Shown: positions 42,515 to 51,420 of the stretch, piece after piece
How the letters are laid out: the number at the start of each line of letters is the position of its first letter
How positions within the stretch are numbered: position 1 is the stretch's first letter
Assembly: GCF_001077535.1 (NCBI RefSeq)
Contig: NZ_CP011968.1
Location: 310,001 to 374,000, forward strand
Direction: 5' to 3'
DNA: 64,000 nucleotides
Source of the DNA: Clostridioides difficile ATCC 9689 = DSM 1296
GTDB taxonomy: Bacteria; Bacillota; Clostridia; Peptostreptococcales; Peptostreptococcaceae
Translations under genes and position numbers: made by a program
The notes under the pieces: model-generated
Database searches by the model: none
Told to the model about the DNA's origin: nothing
What the model saw: the letters and a program-made list of their open reading frames with translations, nothing else

Positions 42515-43183
42515 TTGAATGAGATAAGTTCACTAATTAATATATTAGCATTGACTCAATTATCTGGTAGTAATACTACAAATCAATGTAATTGTACATA
42601 TAATAATTCATCTGGATTTGATATGATTATGATGACCTTGTTAAAAGCATTATCACAAAATAATCAACATACTTCTAATAGCTACAATTTATTGTCTAAT
42701 TCTGAGAATTTATTTAATGAACTTGATAATGTAGTAAATAATACCACTAGTAGATTTATAGATGTTGATACAAAAGATAAAAATGTAAAGTTGAGAATTG
42801 AAAATGCTGTAGATCAAGCATCAAAAAAATATAACGTAGATTCAAATCTTATAAAAGCAATAATTAAAGTTGAATCAGATTTTAATCCAAATACCGTTTC
42901 TTCTGCTGGTGCTAAGGGTCTTATGCAACTTATGCCAGAAAACTGCAGAGACTTAGGAGTTACAGACCCTTTTAATATAGAACAGAATATAGATGCTGGA
43001 ACTAGACATATTAAGGAATACATTGATATGTTTGGAGGGAGCATAGAAATGGGATTGATGGCATATAATGGTGGTCCTGGAAGAATGAAAAGTAGAGGAG
43101 TAGAATCAATCTCTGACCTGTATAAAATGCCAAAAGAAACACAAAATTATATTCCTAAGGTTATGAAATATTATAGAGGGTAG
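42515..43183 (+). CDS. Flagellar-region lytic transglycosylase (SLT domain)
   Basis: The TTG at 42515 is chosen because GAAAGGGG lies upstream; the ATG at 42458 is inside rmlB. The 222-residue protein has a low-complexity Asn/Ser-rich first half and a C-terminal SLT fold: NLIKAIIKVESDFNPN with the catalytic Glu, AKGLMQLMPE and GLMAYNGGPGRM. It cleaves glycan strands of peptidoglycan, probably to let the flagellar rod through. It opens the late flagellar cluster, corresponding in position to CD0226 of strain 630 as I recall. Confidence 0.92.
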   Translation: MNEISSLINILALTQLSGSNTTNQCNCTYNNSSGFDMIMMTLLKALSQNNQHTSNSYNLLSNSENLFNELDNVVNNTTSRFIDVDTKDKNVKLRIENAVDQASKKYNVDSNLIKAIIKVESDFNPNTVSSAGAKGLMQLMPENCRDLGVTDPFNIEQNIDAGTRHIKEYIDMFGGSIEMGLMAYNGGPGRMKSRGVESISDLYKMPKETQNYIPKVMKYYRG

Positions 43184-43191
43184 GCTTTATT

Positions 43192-43620
43192 ATGGGAATA
43201 AATATAGATAAGCTAAACATAAGTCCAAGTATAAATATGGAGGTTAAAAAACTAAAAGAGAGTAATAAATTTTCTGACAAATTAAACTCTTTAAAACAAT
43301 CTTCTTCATTGGAAGATATAAAACGAAATTTGGAAAGTGTAAAAAAGGCAGGAGAAAGGCTTGTACTTACTCAAAACTATGGCGATATTAGTATATATAA
43401 AAATGCAGTAAAAGAATACCTAAAATCTGTTGTAGATAATATGTATTCACTTGATAAAAATAGTAGCTTTTGGGAGCATCAGTATTATAAGAATGTAAAG
43501 ATTGTTGATAGTAAACTTGAGGATATGACTAGTAAGTTAATTAGTGAAGAAAAAGAAAACATAGATATTGTTTCTACTGTTGACATGATACAAGGCTTAT
43601 TGATAGATATGTATAGATAA
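43192..43620 (+). CDS. YaaR-like (DUF327) protein in flagellar cluster
   Basis: The 142-residue charged helical protein ends DIVSTVDMIQGLLIDMYR and contains KNAVKEYLKSVV, both typical of the YaaR/DUF327 family. Function is not established. It lies eight bases after the transglycosylase and before the FliN-like gene, so a role in flagellar assembly or control is plausible from context. Confidence 0.75.
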   Translation: MGINIDKLNISPSINMEVKKLKESNKFSDKLNSLKQSSSLEDIKRNLESVKKAGERLVLTQNYGDISIYKNAVKEYLKSVVDNMYSLDKNSSFWEHQYYKNVKIVDSKLEDMTSKLISEEKENIDIVSTVDMIQGLLIDMYR

Positions 43621-43643
43621 GGTTATACAAGGAGAAAAATTTT

Positions 43644-43958
43644 ATGAATAGCAAAAAAGAGGATATATATGAATTGAATTTTGGGCAATTAATAGAAGAA
43701 AAATCTGGTGTTATAGAAGAAAATCAAAATGTTTTTAATGCAAAAGTAAATGTAGCTGTTTCTATAGGAAATACAACAGAAACAATAAAAAATATATTAG
43801 ATTTAAAAGAAGGCTCTATAATAAAATTAAGTAAGAATGTGGATGAAAAATTAGATATATATGCAAACGATAGATTGTTTGCTTATGGAGAAAGCATTAT
43901 TACAAATGAGAGGTTATCTGTAAGATTATCTAAAATAGAAGATCCAGATGTAAATTAG
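43644..43958 (+). CDS. FliN-like flagellar switch SpoA-domain protein
   Basis: This 104-residue protein has a C-terminal SpoA/FliN domain (residues 35-100): VNVAVSIGNTTETIKNILDLKEGSIIKLSK, then LDIYANDRLFAYGES. FliN forms the C-ring that binds CheY-P. The N-terminal extension is short. A larger FliN/FliY may exist elsewhere, so this may be an extra copy. A terminator follows, closing this first transcription unit. Confidence 0.88.
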   Translation: MNSKKEDIYELNFGQLIEEKSGVIEENQNVFNAKVNVAVSIGNTTETIKNILDLKEGSIIKLSKNVDEKLDIYANDRLFAYGESIITNERLSVRLSKIEDPDVN

Positions 43959-43970
43959 CATTTTAAATAG

Positions 43971-44017
43971 TATCCCTTTAGGCTATTCTGTATGAGTTTA
44001 GCTAAGGGGATATTTTT
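43971..44017 (+). terminator. Terminator between the FliN-like gene and flgM
   Basis: TATCCCTTTAGGCTA pairs with TAGCTAAGGGGATA (one G-T and one bulge), then five T residues. Confidence 0.8.
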
Positions 44018-44047
44018 ATAAAAAATTTAAAATATGTGTGAATTATA

Positions 44048-44074
44048 TAAATATTTTTATTTTATGAGCGATAA
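44048..44074 (+). promoter_or_regulatory. SigD (sigma-28) promoter of the flgM operon
   Basis: TAAA (44048-44051), a 15-base spacer, then AGCGATAA (44067-44074), close to the sigma-28 consensus TAAA-N15-GCCGATAA. It precedes flgM by about 35 bases and follows a terminator, so the downstream genes form a late, SigD-dependent unit. Confidence 0.75.
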
Positions 44075-44109
44075 CTAAATTATAAGTATGTAATTTTGGA
44101 GGTGAAACT

Positions 44110-44385
44110 ATGGATATTAAAAATGTAAGTTCAAACATTGTAGTGAATAATTATTTAAAGAATACATCTGGTATAAAAAAAGTGGAAGAGGTTAAAAAAA
44201 TTAATAAAACAGACAAGATAGAGTTATCTAAATTTGCAAAGGAAATGGCAAGTGTGTCAAATATGAGTGATGAGAATATTAGAAATAAAAAAGTCGATGA
44301 AATAAAAAATGCATTAGAAAATGGAACTTACAAAATAAAACCAAAAGAAATTGCGAAAAAAATGATAGAGGATATGCGAGGATAA
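44110..44385 (+). CDS. flgM: Anti-sigma-28 factor
   Basis: The 91-residue protein has the FlgM layout: a disordered basic N-terminus, IELSKFAKEMAS, and the C-terminal sigma-binding helices VDEIKNALENGTYKIKPKEIAKKMIED. It holds SigD inactive until exported through the completed hook. It is transcribed from a SigD-type promoter, giving feedback. A GGAGGTG site precedes ATG. Confidence 0.93.
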   Translation: MDIKNVSSNIVVNNYLKNTSGIKKVEEVKKINKTDKIELSKFAKEMASVSNMSDENIRNKKVDEIKNALENGTYKIKPKEIAKKMIEDMRG

Positions 44386-44389
44386 AGTC

Positions 44390-44806
44390 ATGATTACAGA
44401 CTTAAAAGTTATAATATATGAAGAAAAAAATATAATTAGTAAGATGATGGAATTATTAAAAGAACAATTTGATTATATAGTTGAAAAAGACTTAGAAAAT
44501 TTAAATATGTTAAATCCTAAACTAGAAGATATTAGCAGGGAGCTTGCATCCATAGAAATAAAGAGAAGACAACTTTTTGGTGATGATATTTCAATGAGTG
44601 AAGTTGTTGAAAATAGTAATGATGGATACTTAAAAGAAATATATACAGACTTGAAACACATTCTTGCTTTAGCTAAAAATCAACAAGAATCAAATGATTC
44701 TCTAATAAAGAAAGAACTTATTTTTACGAAAAAAATGATTAATTTCATAAAACCAGCTGATAAGAAAACTACAACTTATAATTCTTATGGAAATATTAGA
44801 AAATAA
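44390..44806 (+). CDS. flgN: FlgN-like export chaperone for hook-filament junction proteins
   Basis: This 138-residue, largely helical acidic protein lies four bases after flgM and before flgK and flgL, whose products FlgN binds. It has the long N-terminal helix LKVIIYEEKNIISKMMELLKEQ and coiled segments typical of FlgN. Sequence identity in this family is low, so the call leans on position. Confidence 0.8.
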   Translation: MITDLKVIIYEEKNIISKMMELLKEQFDYIVEKDLENLNMLNPKLEDISRELASIEIKRRQLFGDDISMSEVVENSNDGYLKEIYTDLKHILALAKNQQESNDSLIKKELIFTKKMINFIKPADKKTTTYNSYGNIRK

Positions 44807-44823
44807 ATATTAGGAGGAGAAAT

Positions 44824-46134
44824 ATGGCAGGATTATTTTCCATTTTAAATACAGCTAATTCAGGAATGAATGCGCACCAAAAAGCAATACAGACAATTTC
44901 TCATAATATAAGTAATCTAGATACAGACGGTTATTCTAGGCAAAGGACCGAGTTTGCCACAAATAGTCCAATGTATATGCCTAGTTTGAGTAATTCAATT
45001 GCAAGAGGACAATTAGGGACTGGAGTACATGTAACGGATGTAACAAGAGCTAGAAATAGTTTTTATGATTACCAATTTAGGGCAGAAGCTCATAAGTATG
45101 GTAAGACAGTTTCAAAATATGATTATTACAATACTATAGAAACTATACTAAATGAACCATCAGACTATGGAATATCTGCAGGTATAGATGATTTTTTTAA
45201 AGGATGGGAGTCATTATCAAAGGATATAAATAGTGACAGTAAAAAAAGTCTAGTGGTAGAAAACGCATCTAATTTAGCAACTTTAATAAGTGAAAGTTAT
45301 AAGAAGCTTGATAAGTTAAAAGAAGATATAGATTCTAATATAGACACTGAGATAAAACAAATAAATGACATGTTAAAAAGTCTTGAAGATTTAAATAAAT
45401 CTATTGATATTATATCTGGTTCTGGCTCTACACCAAATGATTTACTTGATGAAAGAGATAGAATTTTAGATAACTTGAGTTTTAAACTAGACTTTGAAAA
45501 TAGTGATGTTAAAAATATGCTTGCAGATGGTAAATTAGAACTTAATGAATTAAAAAATCCAGATGGAACTTGGAAAACAGGTATATCAGGGACCTTACAA
45601 GGCTTGTTTGAAATGCATGGTAAGATTGATACATATAAAAGCGATTTAAAAGATGTATCTGATGGATTAGCTAAACAGATAAATGATGTTTATAATACGT
45701 CTGCAGGAATAACAGTAACAGATTTTTTTATAACTTCAAATGTAGATGGTGAAGATATTATAAAGATAAATCCAGCTATAAAGAGTAACCCAAATGAATT
45801 AAAGCTTACTGCTGATGAAGCTTCAAAAATTGCTAAGTTAAAGGATGAAAAAATAGATATTGGGGTGGCTGGTGGAAAAGTAAGTACAATAAGTGACCAC
45901 TATAAAGCCTTTGCAGAATCAATCGGTTTAGATTCTCAAAAAGTAAATCAAGATGAAGCAAATCAACGTAAAATTATAAATAATATTGATAACTCAAGAA
46001 TGAGTGTTTCAGGTGTATCTTTGGATGAAGAAATGACAGAGCTTATAAAAATACAACGTTCATATCAAGCTAGTGCAAAAGTTATGTCAACAGCTGTGCA
46101 ACTACTGGATGTTGTAATAAATGGAATAATTTAA
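44824..46134 (+). CDS. flgK: Flagellar hook-associated protein 1
   Basis: The 436-residue HAP1 links hook and filament. It has the rod-type N-terminus (ILNTANSGMNAHQKAIQ, ISHNISNLDTDGYSRQR) and the C-terminal helix EEMTELIKIQRSYQASAKVMST. The domain between is shorter than in enteric FlgK, which exceeds 540 residues, as usual in clostridia. An AGGAGG site precedes ATG. Confidence 0.96.
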   Translation: MAGLFSILNTANSGMNAHQKAIQTISHNISNLDTDGYSRQRTEFATNSPMYMPSLSNSIARGQLGTGVHVTDVTRARNSFYDYQFRAEAHKYGKTVSKYDYYNTIETILNEPSDYGISAGIDDFFKGWESLSKDINSDSKKSLVVENASNLATLISESYKKLDKLKEDIDSNIDTEIKQINDMLKSLEDLNKSIDIISGSGSTPNDLLDERDRILDNLSFKLDFENSDVKNMLADGKLELNELKNPDGTWKTGISGTLQGLFEMHGKIDTYKSDLKDVSDGLAKQINDVYNTSAGITVTDFFITSNVDGEDIIKINPAIKSNPNELKLTADEASKIAKLKDEKIDIGVAGGKVSTISDHYKAFAESIGLDSQKVNQDEANQRKIINNIDNSRMSVSGVSLDEEMTELIKIQRSYQASAKVMSTAVQLLDVVINGII

Positions 46135-46152
46135 TAGAAGGGGGAATTTATA

Positions 46153-47085
46153 ATGAGAGTCAGTACAGGTATGATGTCTAGCAGCTATCTAAACTCACTA
46201 CAAGATAATCTACAAAGATTGGATAAGGTTAATAGACAAGTTAATACAACAAAAGAAATAAACAAGCTATCAGATAATCCATATAAAGCAATAAAGATAT
46301 TAAACTCAAAAAGTGAAATAAAGACTATGGAGACTTATGTTGAGAATTGTAAAGATACAGGGAATTGGTTAGAAACTACTGATACTGCATTAGATCAGCT
46401 TGGAAAATTATTATCAGACATAAAGAAAACTTTGGTGGCAAGTGGTGATGGTGCATACTCAGATGATGAATTAAAGACTCTTAGTAATGAAACTAATGAA
46501 AAAATGAAAGAAATTGCAAATGCTTTAAATGCAACACATGAAGGGAAGTACATATTTTCAGGTTCAAATACGGGGGTACCACCTGTTGAATGTATAGATA
46601 ATGCTGATGGTTCAGTGAGTTTAAAGTTTAATTCTAGTCTAAATCTTAATAAATTAAATGACTCTTTGAGTATGGATATAGCTCAAGGAATAAGTGTAGA
46701 TTATAACGTTAAATTGAGTAGCCTTGGATTTGACCCAACAAAAACTGACCCATTTGAAGAGTTAAATAACATATCAAAAAAATTAGCAAATCCAGATGCT
46801 GATGCTATAAAAGAGCTTACAACAACTTGTTTGGGCGATATGGAACAACTAATAGAAAATACAGTAAATGTTAGGTCTATATATGGGACAAAAGCAAATA
46901 CAGTAGAGGCTATGAAGGAAAAAAACGATGATAGTTTGATACAGTTAAAGGATATTTTGTCACAAAATGAAGAAATAGATTATGGTGAAAAACTTGTTCA
47001 ATTAAAGGCAGCAGAGTTAACTTATCAAGCTTCACTACAAACAGGAGGAAAGTTATTTAATGTATCTATATTAGATTACATATAA
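46153..47085 (+). CDS. flgL: Flagellar hook-associated protein 3
   Basis: The 310-residue flagellin-like protein begins MRVSTGMMSSSYLNSLQDNLQRLDKVN and has EINKLSDNPYKAIKIL and YIFSGSNTG, both typical of FlgL. It ends with the paired coiled helix LVQLKAAELTYQASLQTGGK. It joins FlgK to the filament. Confidence 0.96.
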   Translation: MRVSTGMMSSSYLNSLQDNLQRLDKVNRQVNTTKEINKLSDNPYKAIKILNSKSEIKTMETYVENCKDTGNWLETTDTALDQLGKLLSDIKKTLVASGDGAYSDDELKTLSNETNEKMKEIANALNATHEGKYIFSGSNTGVPPVECIDNADGSVSLKFNSSLNLNKLNDSLSMDIAQGISVDYNVKLSSLGFDPTKTDPFEELNNISKKLANPDADAIKELTTTCLGDMEQLIENTVNVRSIYGTKANTVEAMKEKNDDSLIQLKDILSQNEEIDYGEKLVQLKAAELTYQASLQTGGKLFNVSILDYI

Positions 47086-47100
47086 TAAAATAACGCAGAT

Positions 47101-47493
47101 ATGATGAAGGTTACATTAAAAAAAGGTATATTAGGTTTTGAAAATTTAAAAGAATATGAGCTTTTAGATATAGAAGATAATGATTATTTAAAAGAATTTA
47201 ATTCTACTGAAGAAGAAGGTATAGGATTTGTTGTTGTATCTCCATTTGAGATTATCAATGAATATGAAATAGTTTTAAATCAGGAAACAATAGAAAAACT
47301 AGAAGTGAAATCTCCAAAGGATGTTGTATTATTTAATATAATTACTCTTGGTCAGACATTTGAAGAATCAACTGTGAACATGAAAGCTCCTATAGTGATA
47401 AATATAAAAACTAATTTTGGAATGCAAATAATTTTACAGGATGATAAATATTCAATAAGGCATCCATTATTGAGAGGTGATAATGGATGCTAG
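47101..47493 (+). CDS. fliW: Flagellar assembly factor, CsrA antagonist
   Basis: The 130-residue FliW has the family blocks ILGFENLKEYELLDIED and, near the end, APIVINIKTNFGMQIILQDDKYSIRHPL. FliW binds CsrA and releases it when flagellin engages FliW. The start may be at 47101 or 47104 (ATGATG); no strong ribosome site is visible. The stop overlaps the start of csrA by seven bases. Confidence 0.95.
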   Translation: MMKVTLKKGILGFENLKEYELLDIEDNDYLKEFNSTEEEGIGFVVVSPFEIINEYEIVLNQETIEKLEVKSPKDVVLFNIITLGQTFEESTVNMKAPIVINIKTNFGMQIILQDDKYSIRHPLLRGDNGC

Positions 47494-47699
47494 TAATTTC
47501 AAGAAAAAAAGATGAAGCAGTACTTATAGGAGAAAGCATAGAAGTAAAAATTGTAGGAGTAGATGGAAACAATGTAAAACTAGCTATATCAGCGCCTAAC
47601 AATATAAGTATATTAAGAAAAGAAATATACGAAAAAGTAAAGAGTGAGAATATAAAAGCTACAAATAAAAATATAAAAATTTTAAAGTCATTAAAATAA
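47487..47699 (+). CDS. csrA: Carbon storage regulator, RNA-binding translational repressor
   Basis: The 70-residue protein starts MLVISRKKDEAVLIGE and contains IEVKIVGVDGNNVKLAISAP, the CsrA fold with the RNA-binding basic ends. In the FliW-CsrA switch it blocks flagellin translation by covering the fliC ribosome site. It is coupled to fliW by overlap. Confidence 0.97.
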   Translation: MLVISRKKDEAVLIGESIEVKIVGVDGNNVKLAISAPNNISILRKEIYEKVKSENIKATNKNIKILKSLK

Positions 47700-47720
47700 T
47701 AAGCTTGGAGGAAGTAATAT

Positions 47721-48116
47721 ATGTATGGAGAAAATCCTTATAATTCTTATAAACAAAATGCTGTTTTTATGGCATCAAAGGAACAATTGTTACTTATGCT
47801 TGTTGATGGAGCAGTAAAATATACCAAAATAGCCAAAACAGCTATCTTAGATAAAAATACACAAAAAGCGCATAGAGAGCTTATAAGAGTTCAGGATATA
47901 TTTACAGAACTAATGGTTACATTAGACCAAAATGCAGGTCAATGGGCAAAGGATATGTACAGAGTTTATGATTTTGTAAGATATGAACTTTCAAGAGCTA
48001 ATATTAGAAAAGACATTCAAATAATAGATAATGTGTTGCCTGTAATAGAACAAATTAAAGATACTTGGCATGAAGCTGATAAAAAAAGTAAAGAAGAAAG
48101 AAGTAGGTACAAATAA
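47721..48116 (+). CDS. fliS: Flagellin export chaperone FliS, first copy
   Basis: The 131-residue helical chaperone has MYGENPYNSYKQNAVFMASKE and LLLMLVDGAVKYTKIAK, standard for FliS, which caps the flagellin C-terminus before export. Its last base is the first base of the next fliS start. The two copies share most residues from position 20 onward, for example QWAKDMY. Confidence 0.96.
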   Translation: MYGENPYNSYKQNAVFMASKEQLLLMLVDGAVKYTKIAKTAILDKNTQKAHRELIRVQDIFTELMVTLDQNAGQWAKDMYRVYDFVRYELSRANIRKDIQIIDNVLPVIEQIKDTWHEADKKSKEERSRYK

Positions 48117-48472
48117 TGGAATTAAATTTAGCTGAATTAGATAAGTTATCAAAAGAGGAATTACTATTGATGCTTGTAGATGGAACAGTAAAATATACCA
48201 ATATATCCAAAGAAGCTCTTTTAAATAACGACTATTTGAAAGCACATAATGAACTTGTAAGAGTTCAAAATATATTTACAGAACTAATGACTACATTAGA
48301 CCAAGATGCAGGTCAATGGGCAAAGGATATGTATAAAGTTTATGAATTTATAAAATCTGAATTAGCAATAGCTGATGAAAATAAAGATATTAAAATAATT
48401 GATGATATATTGCCAATAGTAAAACAAATTAGAGATACATGGCATGAAGTTTACAATCAACTAAAAATATAA
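48116..48472 (+). CDS. fliS2: Flagellin export chaperone FliS, second copy
   Basis: The 118-residue paralogue of the preceding gene lacks the N-terminal YGENPYNSYKQNAV segment that in FliS wraps over the flagellin-binding groove. The core (LLLMLVDGTVKYTNISK, IFTELMTTLDQDAGQWAKDMYKVYEF) is kept. It may handle a different client or act as a regulator, as inferred from the lost segment. Confidence 0.92.
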   Translation: MELNLAELDKLSKEELLLMLVDGTVKYTNISKEALLNNDYLKAHNELVRVQNIFTELMTTLDQDAGQWAKDMYKVYEFIKSELAIADENKDIKIIDDILPIVKQIRDTWHEVYNQLKI

Positions 48473-48492
48473 TTGGATGGAGGGATAAAGGT

Positions 48493-50016
48493 ATGTCAAG
48501 TATAAGTCCTATAAGAGTTACAGGTCTTTCAGGAAATTTTGATATGGAAGGCATAATCGAAGCTAGTATGATTAGAGACAAGGAAAAAGTTGATAAAGCA
48601 AAACAAGAACAACAAATCGTTAAATGGAAGCAAGAAATATATAGAAATGTTATACAAGAATCAAAAGATCTTTATGATAAATATCTAAGCGTAAATTCTC
48701 CTAATAGTATAGTAAGTGAAAAAGCATACTCTTCTACAAGAATAACCAGTTCTGATGAAAGTATTATAGTAGCAAAAGGCTCAGCTGGTGCAGAAAAAAT
48801 AAATTATCAATTTGCAGTTTCTCAAATGGCTGAACCAGCAAAATTTACTATTAAATTAAATTCAAGTGAACCTATTGTTCAACAGTTTCCTCCAAATGCT
48901 AGTGGAGCGAGTTCTTTAACTATAGGAGATGTAAATATACCAATATCTGAACAAGATACTACAAGTACTATTGTAAGTAAGATAAACTCCCTTTGCGCAG
49001 ATAATGATATAAAGGCTTCTTATAGTGAGATGACAGGTGAATTGATTATTTCAAGAAAACAGACTGGTTCGTCATCAGACATTAATTTAAGAGTAATTGG
49101 AAATGACAATTTAGCTCAGCAAATTGCTAATGATAATGGTATCACATTTATAAATGATGCTGGTGGAAACAAAGTGGCAAATGTATATGGAAAGAATCTA
49201 GAAGCTGATGTAACTGATGAACATGGAAGAGTAACTCATATAAGTAAAGAACAAAATTCATTTAATATAGATAATATTGACTATAATGTAAATTCAAAAG
49301 GAACTGCAAAGTTGACTTCTGTCACTGATACTGAAGAAGCTGTTAAAAATATGCAAGCATTTGTGGATGATTATAATAAACTGATGGACAAGGTCTATGG
49401 TTTAGTTACTACTAAAAAACCAAAAGATTATCCGCCTCTTACAGATGCCCAAAAAGAAGATATGACAACTGAAGAAATAGAAAAATGGGAAAAGAAAGCT
49501 AAAGAAGGTATACTTAGAAATGATGATGAGTTAAGAGGTTTTGTTGAAGATATTCAATCTGCATTTTTTGGAGATGGAAAAAATATTATTGCATTAAGAA
49601 AACTAGGTATCAATGAAAGTGAAAATTACAATAAAAAAGGTCAAATATCATTTAATGCAGATACTTTTTCAAAGGCTCTTATAGATGATAGTGATAAGGT
49701 ATACAAAACACTAGCAGGTTATTCTTCGAATTATGATGATAAGGGAATGTTTGAAAAGCTAAAAGATATTGTATATGAATATTCTGGAAGTTCAACTTCT
49801 AAACTTCCTAAAAAAGCAGGTATAGAAAAAACTGCTTCTGCTAGTGAAAATGTATATTCAAAACAAATTGCAGAGCAAGAAAGAAATATAAGCAGGTTAG
49901 TTGAAAAAATGAATGATAAAGAGAAAAGACTTTATGCTAAATATTCAGCCTTAGAATCTTTGTTGAATCAGTATTCTTCCCAAATGAATTATTTCTCACA
50001 AGCACAGGGTAATTAA
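48493..50016 (+). CDS. fliD: Flagellar filament cap protein
   Basis: The 507-residue cap protein has the N-terminal motif RVTGLSGNFDMEGIIEASMIRDKEKVDKAKQEQ shortened here to its key parts GLSGNFDMEGII and MIRDKEKVDKAKQ. A central FliD domain follows, then the C-terminal coiled segment ISRLVEKMNDKEKRLYAKYS ending in NYFSQAQGN. It guides flagellin folding at the tip. A GGAGGG site precedes ATG. Confidence 0.95.
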   Translation: MSSISPIRVTGLSGNFDMEGIIEASMIRDKEKVDKAKQEQQIVKWKQEIYRNVIQESKDLYDKYLSVNSPNSIVSEKAYSSTRITSSDESIIVAKGSAGAEKINYQFAVSQMAEPAKFTIKLNSSEPIVQQFPPNASGASSLTIGDVNIPISEQDTTSTIVSKINSLCADNDIKASYSEMTGELIISRKQTGSSSDINLRVIGNDNLAQQIANDNGITFINDAGGNKVANVYGKNLEADVTDEHGRVTHISKEQNSFNIDNIDYNVNSKGTAKLTSVTDTEEAVKNMQAFVDDYNKLMDKVYGLVTTKKPKDYPPLTDAQKEDMTTEEIEKWEKKAKEGILRNDDELRGFVEDIQSAFFGDGKNIIALRKLGINESENYNKKGQISFNADTFSKALIDDSDKVYKTLAGYSSNYDDKGMFEKLKDIVYEYSGSSTSKLPKKAGIEKTASASENVYSKQIAEQERNISRLVEKMNDKEKRLYAKYSALESLLNQYSSQMNYFSQAQGN

Positions 50017-50018
50017 TT

Positions 50019-50354
50019 ATGGATAAATTAAAAGAAAAATTAAATTTATATAAAGATATATCTTTACAAATTATAAATTTGATTGAAAAGGAAGAATATA
50101 TAAAGATAAGTATTAAGTTAGGTGAAAGACAAGAGATTATAAATAGTGTAAGTGAAATTGATAGAAATGATTTTATACAGCTTTATAATAGAATGGAATT
50201 AATTGAAATTGATAGCAGGATAAGAGATATTTTACAAGGACAATTATTAGAAGTAAAAAAAGAATTACATGAGTATAAGCTTACTAAACAAGTGAACACA
50301 ATGTATTATAACTTAAATAGAGAAAAAGTAAATATTTTTAATAAAAAAGTATAA
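50019..50354 (+). CDS. FliT-like small helical flagellar protein
   Basis: This 111-residue charged, all-helical protein follows fliD by two bases. FliT, the chaperone of FliD, usually occupies this place and has the same size and helix content (LNLYKDISLQIINLIEKEEY). Sequence similarity is too weak to name it firmly. Confidence 0.6.
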   Translation: MDKLKEKLNLYKDISLQIINLIEKEEYIKISIKLGERQEIINSVSEIDRNDFIQLYNRMELIEIDSRIRDILQGQLLEVKKELHEYKLTKQVNTMYYNLNREKVNIFNKKV

Positions 50355-50379
50355 AGTTATGTACCATCTTGTCCGATTA
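50352..50379 (+). promoter_or_regulatory. SigD (sigma-28) promoter of fliC
   Basis: TAAA (50352-50355), 16 bases, then TCCGATTA (50372-50379), matching GCCGATAA at six of eight positions. It begins inside the last codon of the FliT-like gene and gives flagellin an independent strong promoter with a leader of about 70 bases. Confidence 0.75.
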
Positions 50380-50455
50380 TATAAATGAAGAATTAATAAA
50401 AAAGATTAAAAGTAGAAATGACAAGGATGTCAACTATACTAAGGAGGGTAAAATA

Positions 50456-51328
50456 ATGAGAGTTAATACAAATGTAAGTGCTTTGATAGCAAATAACCAA
50501 ATGGGAAGAAACGTAAATGCACAAAGTAAGTCTATGGAGAAGCTATCTTCTGGTGTTAGAATTAAGAGAGCTGCTGACGATGCTGCTGGGCTTGCTATAT
50601 CTGAGAAAATGAGAGCTCAAATAAAAGGTTTAGACCAAGCAGGAAGAAACGTTCAAGATGGTATATCTGTTGTACAAACAGCAGAAGGTGCATTAGAAGA
50701 AACTGGTAACATACTACAAAGAATGAGAACTTTATCAGTACAATCTTCAAATGAAACTAATACTGCTGAAGAAAGACAAAAGATAGCTGATGAGTTACTA
50801 CAATTAAAAGATGAAGTTGAAAGAATATCAAGCTCAATTGAGTTTAATGGTAAGAAATTACTTGATGGAAGTTCTACAGAAATAAGATTACAAGTTGGAG
50901 CAAACTTTGGAACAAATGTTGCAGGAACATCTAACAACAACAATGAAATAAAAGTTGCTCTAGTAAATACTTCAAGTATAATGAGTAAAGCAGGTATAAC
51001 AAGTTCTACAATAGCAAGCTTAAATGCAGATGGAACTTCTGGAACAAATGCAGCTAAACAAATGGTATCTAGCTTAGATGTAGCTCTTAAAGAATTAAAT
51101 ACATCAAGAGCAAAATTAGGGGCACAACAAAATAGACTAGAATCAACTCAAAACAACTTAAATAATACTATAGAAAATGTTACAGCAGCTGAATCAAGAA
51201 TAAGAGATACAGATGTTGCTTCAGAAATGGTTAACTTATCTAAAATGAATATATTAGTTCAAGCATCACAGTCAATGCTTGCTCAAGCTAATCAACAACC
51301 ACAAGGAGTTTTACAATTATTAGGATAA
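50456..51328 (+). CDS. fliC: Flagellin, filament subunit
   Basis: Start ATG 50456 (MRVNTNVSALIANNQ) follows AGGAGGG; an upstream ATG at 50369 lacks a site. The 290-residue flagellin has conserved D0/D1 ends: MEKLSSGVRIKRAADDAAGL at the front and SQSMLAQANQQPQGVLQLLG at the back. The variable middle (about 140-210) is short and Ser/Thr-rich, so the filament surface carries many sites for O-linked glycan. The downstream glycosyltransferases fit this. The AGGAGGG site, in range of CsrA, may be the target of the FliW-CsrA switch. Confidence 0.97.
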   Translation: MRVNTNVSALIANNQMGRNVNAQSKSMEKLSSGVRIKRAADDAAGLAISEKMRAQIKGLDQAGRNVQDGISVVQTAEGALEETGNILQRMRTLSVQSSNETNTAEERQKIADELLQLKDEVERISSSIEFNGKKLLDGSSTEIRLQVGANFGTNVAGTSNNNNEIKVALVNTSSIMSKAGITSSTIASLNADGTSGTNAAKQMVSSLDVALKELNTSRAKLGAQQNRLESTQNNLNNTIENVTAAESRIRDTDVASEMVNLSKMNILVQASQSMLAQANQQPQGVLQLLG

Positions 51329-51353
51329 AATAATTTTGTATATTGGATATAGA

Positions 51354-51391
51354 AGAAAGGGTAAGGCTTTGCTTTACTCCTTTCTTTTTTT
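51354..51391 (+). terminator. Terminator after fliC
   Basis: AGAAAGG-GTAA pairs with TTAC-TCCTTTCT around GGCTTTGC, then six to seven T residues. It should limit, not abolish, read-through into the glycan genes. Confidence 0.85.
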
Positions 51392-51420
51392 ACAAATATA
51401 CTTTTGAAAGGAAAATTTAT

